Source: an uncultured Nitrosomonadales bacterium (GTDB taxonomy: Bacteria > Pseudomonadota > Gammaproteobacteria > Burkholderiales > Gallionellaceae). From it: a stretch of 36,418 nt of DNA. The translations under genes were made by a program, and so were the position numbers. Below the pieces are notes generated by a model. The model saw only the letters and a program-made list of their open reading frames with translations, searched no databases and was not told where the DNA came from. The stretch spans positions 1 to 36,418 of the forward strand of contig CAISHO010000111.1 in NCBI GenBank assembly GCA_903885165.1, given 5' to 3'. Of this stretch, positions 34,444 to 36,418 are shown one piece after another (position 1 is the first letter of the stretch; each line of letters starts with the position of its first letter).

Positions 34444-35367
34444 ATGTCACATCACCACGATCACGGCTGCGGGGGGCATCATCAACACGGCGACCCGAAT
34501 TCTCGCGCCTTTACCGTGGCCATAGCGCTGAATACGATTTTTGTCGTGGTTGAGTTTGCCTATGGCCTGATTGCCAATTCGACGGCACTCATGGCCGACG
34601 CCGGTCACAATCTGTCCGATGTGCTGGGACTGTTGCTGACGTTGGCTGCGACTATGCTTTCCCGTCGGACGCCTGCCGGTCGTTTCACCTATGGTTTGCG
34701 CAGCACCTCGATTCTGGCCGCGTTGGCAAATGCCATGTTGTTGATGGTGGCGTGCGGTGCGATTGCGTGGGAGGCCGTGCATCGCGTCTGGCAACCCCAT
34801 CTGGTGGACGGACTGACTGTCACGCTGGTGGCGAGTGTCGGTATCGTCATCAACGGCTTGTCGGCGTGGTTGTTTGTCAAGGCCAGTCAGGGCGATCTGA
34901 ATATTCGTGCCGCTTATCTGCATATGCTGGCCGATGCAGTGGTTTCGCTGGGTGTGGTGATTGCCGGTGTGGCCATCATGTTCACCGGTTGGTACTGGCT
35001 TGATCCGCTTATCAGTCTGGTGATAGTCGCGGTGATTGTGATAGGCACCTGGGGATTGCTGCGCGAGTCGTTGCAATTGGCCTTGAATGCGATTCCGGCT
35101 CACATCGATGTGTCTGCGGTAGAGGCTTATCTGAGGAAATGTTCCGGCGTTACAGATATCCACGACCTGCATATCTGGGGAATGAGCACGACCGAGAGCG
35201 CCTTGACGGTTCATCTGGTAATGCCGGCAGGCTATCCTGGCGACGCCTACATGGATGACGTTATGCACACGTTAAAAGCGCAGCACGCCATTGGACATAG
35301 CACGCTGCAAGTAGAGCTGGGTACGACGAACCATCGTTGCGTGCTGCACCCTGTCATCGACCTGTAA
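34444..35367 (+). CDS. Cation diffusion facilitator with His-rich N-terminus (CzcD/ZitB-like)
   Basis: The product is 307 residues from the ATG at 34444, which has AAAGGGAG four to five bases upstream; a longer frame from 34360 adds 28 unlikely residues. The N-terminus SHHHDHGCGGHHQHGD is a metal-sensing or loading tail. Six helices follow, with the transport-site motifs ALMADAGHNLSD in helix 2 and YLHMLADAVVS in helix 5 (H-x-x-x-D type, as in zinc exporters). The cytoplasmic domain keeps VTDIHDLHIWGMS and HSTLQVE. It would export Zn(II), possibly also Cd or Co, using the proton gradient. It fits with the nearby heavy-metal RND operon but has its own promoter region. Confidence 0.92.
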   Translation: MSHHHDHGCGGHHQHGDPNSRAFTVAIALNTIFVVVEFAYGLIANSTALMADAGHNLSDVLGLLLTLAATMLSRRTPAGRFTYGLRSTSILAALANAMLLMVACGAIAWEAVHRVWQPHLVDGLTVTLVASVGIVINGLSAWLFVKASQGDLNIRAAYLHMLADAVVSLGVVIAGVAIMFTGWYWLDPLISLVIVAVIVIGTWGLLRESLQLALNAIPAHIDVSAVEAYLRKCSGVTDIHDLHIWGMSTTESALTVHLVMPAGYPGDAYMDDVMHTLKAQHAIGHSTLQVELGTTNHRCVLHPVIDL

Positions 35368-35451
35368 CTTTACGCGTGTATCATCCTGATGGACTATTTA
35401 CATCTTACACATTGATGAAAGAACCCTTGCGGGTTTCAGAAGGTACGTTTT

Positions 35452-36418
35452 ATGAATTTTAAAACATCTGGCCGGTTTAGTTTGGCATTGTTGGCAACTG
35501 TTTTTGGCGGATTTGCAACGATAAGTCACGCGGATACGAACGTTGAAGAACAGATGTCTGCTCATGTGCAGATGACCTATAACTGGCAGTATCACCCGGC
35601 TTTTGGGGCTGCGTATTCCGGGCCTAATAGTATTATTCACACTGCGGAAAAGATGTACACCGCCACTACTACCGGTTTCTTTGGTTTTCGGCCCTGGCAG
35701 GGCGGGGAGTTGTATCTAACCCCGGAAGTTTCTCAGGGCGTGCCTTTTTCGACTAATCTGGTCGGATTAGGTGGTTTTACCAATGGCGAGATCACGCGTG
35801 CCGGCGGGACCAATCCGACGCTGTACCGGCAAAAACTTTTTCTGCGTCAGACCTGGAACCAGGGTGGCGAGTCGCAGCGCATTGAAGCTGGCCAGAATAA
35901 CCAGATGGCAGGTTGGGTGGACAAAGATCGGGTTGTCCTGACGGTGGGAAATTTTTCTACGCTCGACGTGTTCGATCCGAATACCTATGCCAAGGATCCG
36001 CGTACTCAGTTTATGAACTGGGGTAACTGGACTTATGCTGCCTACGACTACGCGGCCGATGCGCGCGGTTTCGGTTGGGGATTTGCGGCTGAATGGTACA
36101 AGAATGACTGGGTTTTTCGTGCCGGGCGCATGACAGGACCTACTTTGCCAAATATGTTGCCGGTTGATCAGTCAATTTTTAAACATTTTGGTGATCAGTT
36201 TGAGGTTGAACATCATCATGAACTGGCAGGTCACCCGGGCGCGGTTCGGGTGCTGGCCTGGCGTGATCGTGCCATTCTGGCCGGGTTTAGCGATGCAACA
36301 GCATGGTTGAAGGCCAATCCTAATCCTGCCGGCGGACCTTATGCCGGGCCTGGTGCACTTTTGGCGGTGCGCGGTACGGAAAAAAATAAATTCGGTCTAG
36401 GCGTTAATGTCGAGCAGG
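35452..36418 (+). CDS. OprB-like carbohydrate porin, N-terminal part
   Basis: The frame is open from the ATG at 35452 to the end of the window (322 codons, no stop). AGAAGGT lies about eight bases before the start. A Sec signal peptide (SLALLATVFGGFATISHA, likely cleaved before Asp) is followed by an aromatic-rich beta-barrel sequence. The barrel includes LYRQKLFLRQTWNQGGES, VGNFSTLDVFDPNTYAKDPR and FMNWGNWTYAAYDYAADARG, which are hallmarks of the carbohydrate-selective porin OprB family. Such trimeric outer-membrane channels take up sugars; the substrate cannot be told. The C-terminus lies beyond the window. Confidence 0.88.
   Translation, partial: MNFKTSGRFSLALLATVFGGFATISHADTNVEEQMSAHVQMTYNWQYHPAFGAAYSGPNSIIHTAEKMYTATTTGFFGFRPWQGGELYLTPEVSQGVPFSTNLVGLGGFTNGEITRAGGTNPTLYRQKLFLRQTWNQGGESQRIEAGQNNQMAGWVDKDRVVLTVGNFSTLDVFDPNTYAKDPRTQFMNWGNWTYAAYDYAADARGFGWGFAAEWYKNDWVFRAGRMTGPTLPNMLPVDQSIFKHFGDQFEVEHHHELAGHPGAVRVLAWRDRAILAGFSDATAWLKANPNPAGGPYAGPGALLAVRGTEKNKFGLGVNVEQ

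Noticed and set aside
34447-35268. 273-residue minus-strand open frame
   Set aside because: It is antisense to the CDF exporter, with a His/Gln/Arg-rich translation and no domain.
1-36418. Search by eye for CRISPR arrays, insertion sequences, integrases, toxin-antitoxin pairs and defence genes
   Set aside because: No evenly spaced repeats, no transposase or integrase motifs, and no recognisable defence proteins were seen; repeats present are single inverted-repeat elements.

Overview
The window looks like ordinary chromosome from a betaproteobacterium. The best guess is Nitrosomonadales, something like Gallionellaceae; this is inferred from protein style, moderate GC and gene order, not from a search. 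No CRISPR array, transposase, integrase, phage gene or recognisable defence system was found. Most of the sequence is intact housekeeping and envelope genes. The less ordinary material lies in the spaces between genes: repeats, hairpins and two gene remnants.

Layout. Bases 1-2219 are the C-terminal part of a large transglutaminase/DUF2126 (putative amidoligase) protein. It is followed by about 430 bp without a credible gene but full of perfect hairpins. On the minus strand, 8938-2648 carries yhdP, a nitrilase-family amidase and tldD, an order common in beta- and gammaproteobacteria. glnE is transcribed away from yhdP (9088-11811). A two-gene minus-strand unit follows: a membrane-anchored rhodanese and an ICMT/NnrU-like membrane protein. 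Bases 13202-17832 form a drug-efflux operon: a MarR regulator, a NodT-type outer-membrane lipoprotein, an EmrA-like adaptor and an EmrB-like MFS pump. A perfect 18-bp palindrome lies between its -35 and -10 boxes. Then come, on the minus strand, uup (ABC-F), a small membrane protein coupled to it, and an exported PrxQ/Bcp peroxiredoxin.

From 21203 there is a tRNA-Arg(CCT), an AT-rich stretch, and an orphan mlaF-like ATPase whose H-loop histidine is tyrosine. A MITE-like inverted-repeat element separates this gene from acnA (minus strand). Bases 25686-31638 hold a second efflux operon, of the heavy-metal RND (Czc/Cus) type: outer-membrane lipoprotein, adaptor and permease. A repeat sits in front of the permease and supplies its ribosome binding site. 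An acetate-transporter-family (GPR1/FUN34/YaaH) membrane protein follows. Next are a frameshifted Hpt-domain remnant and the aldo/keto reductase tas (both minus), a gap with a possible second remnant, a cation diffusion facilitator with a His-rich N-terminus, and the start of an OprB-like carbohydrate porin that runs off the end.

Functionally, two tripartite pumps and a CDF exporter within about 22 kb suggest a cell exposed to metals and toxic organics. YhdP and the MlaF paralogue concern outer-membrane lipid balance, PrxQ handles peroxides, and GlnE and AcnA belong to central nitrogen and carbon metabolism.
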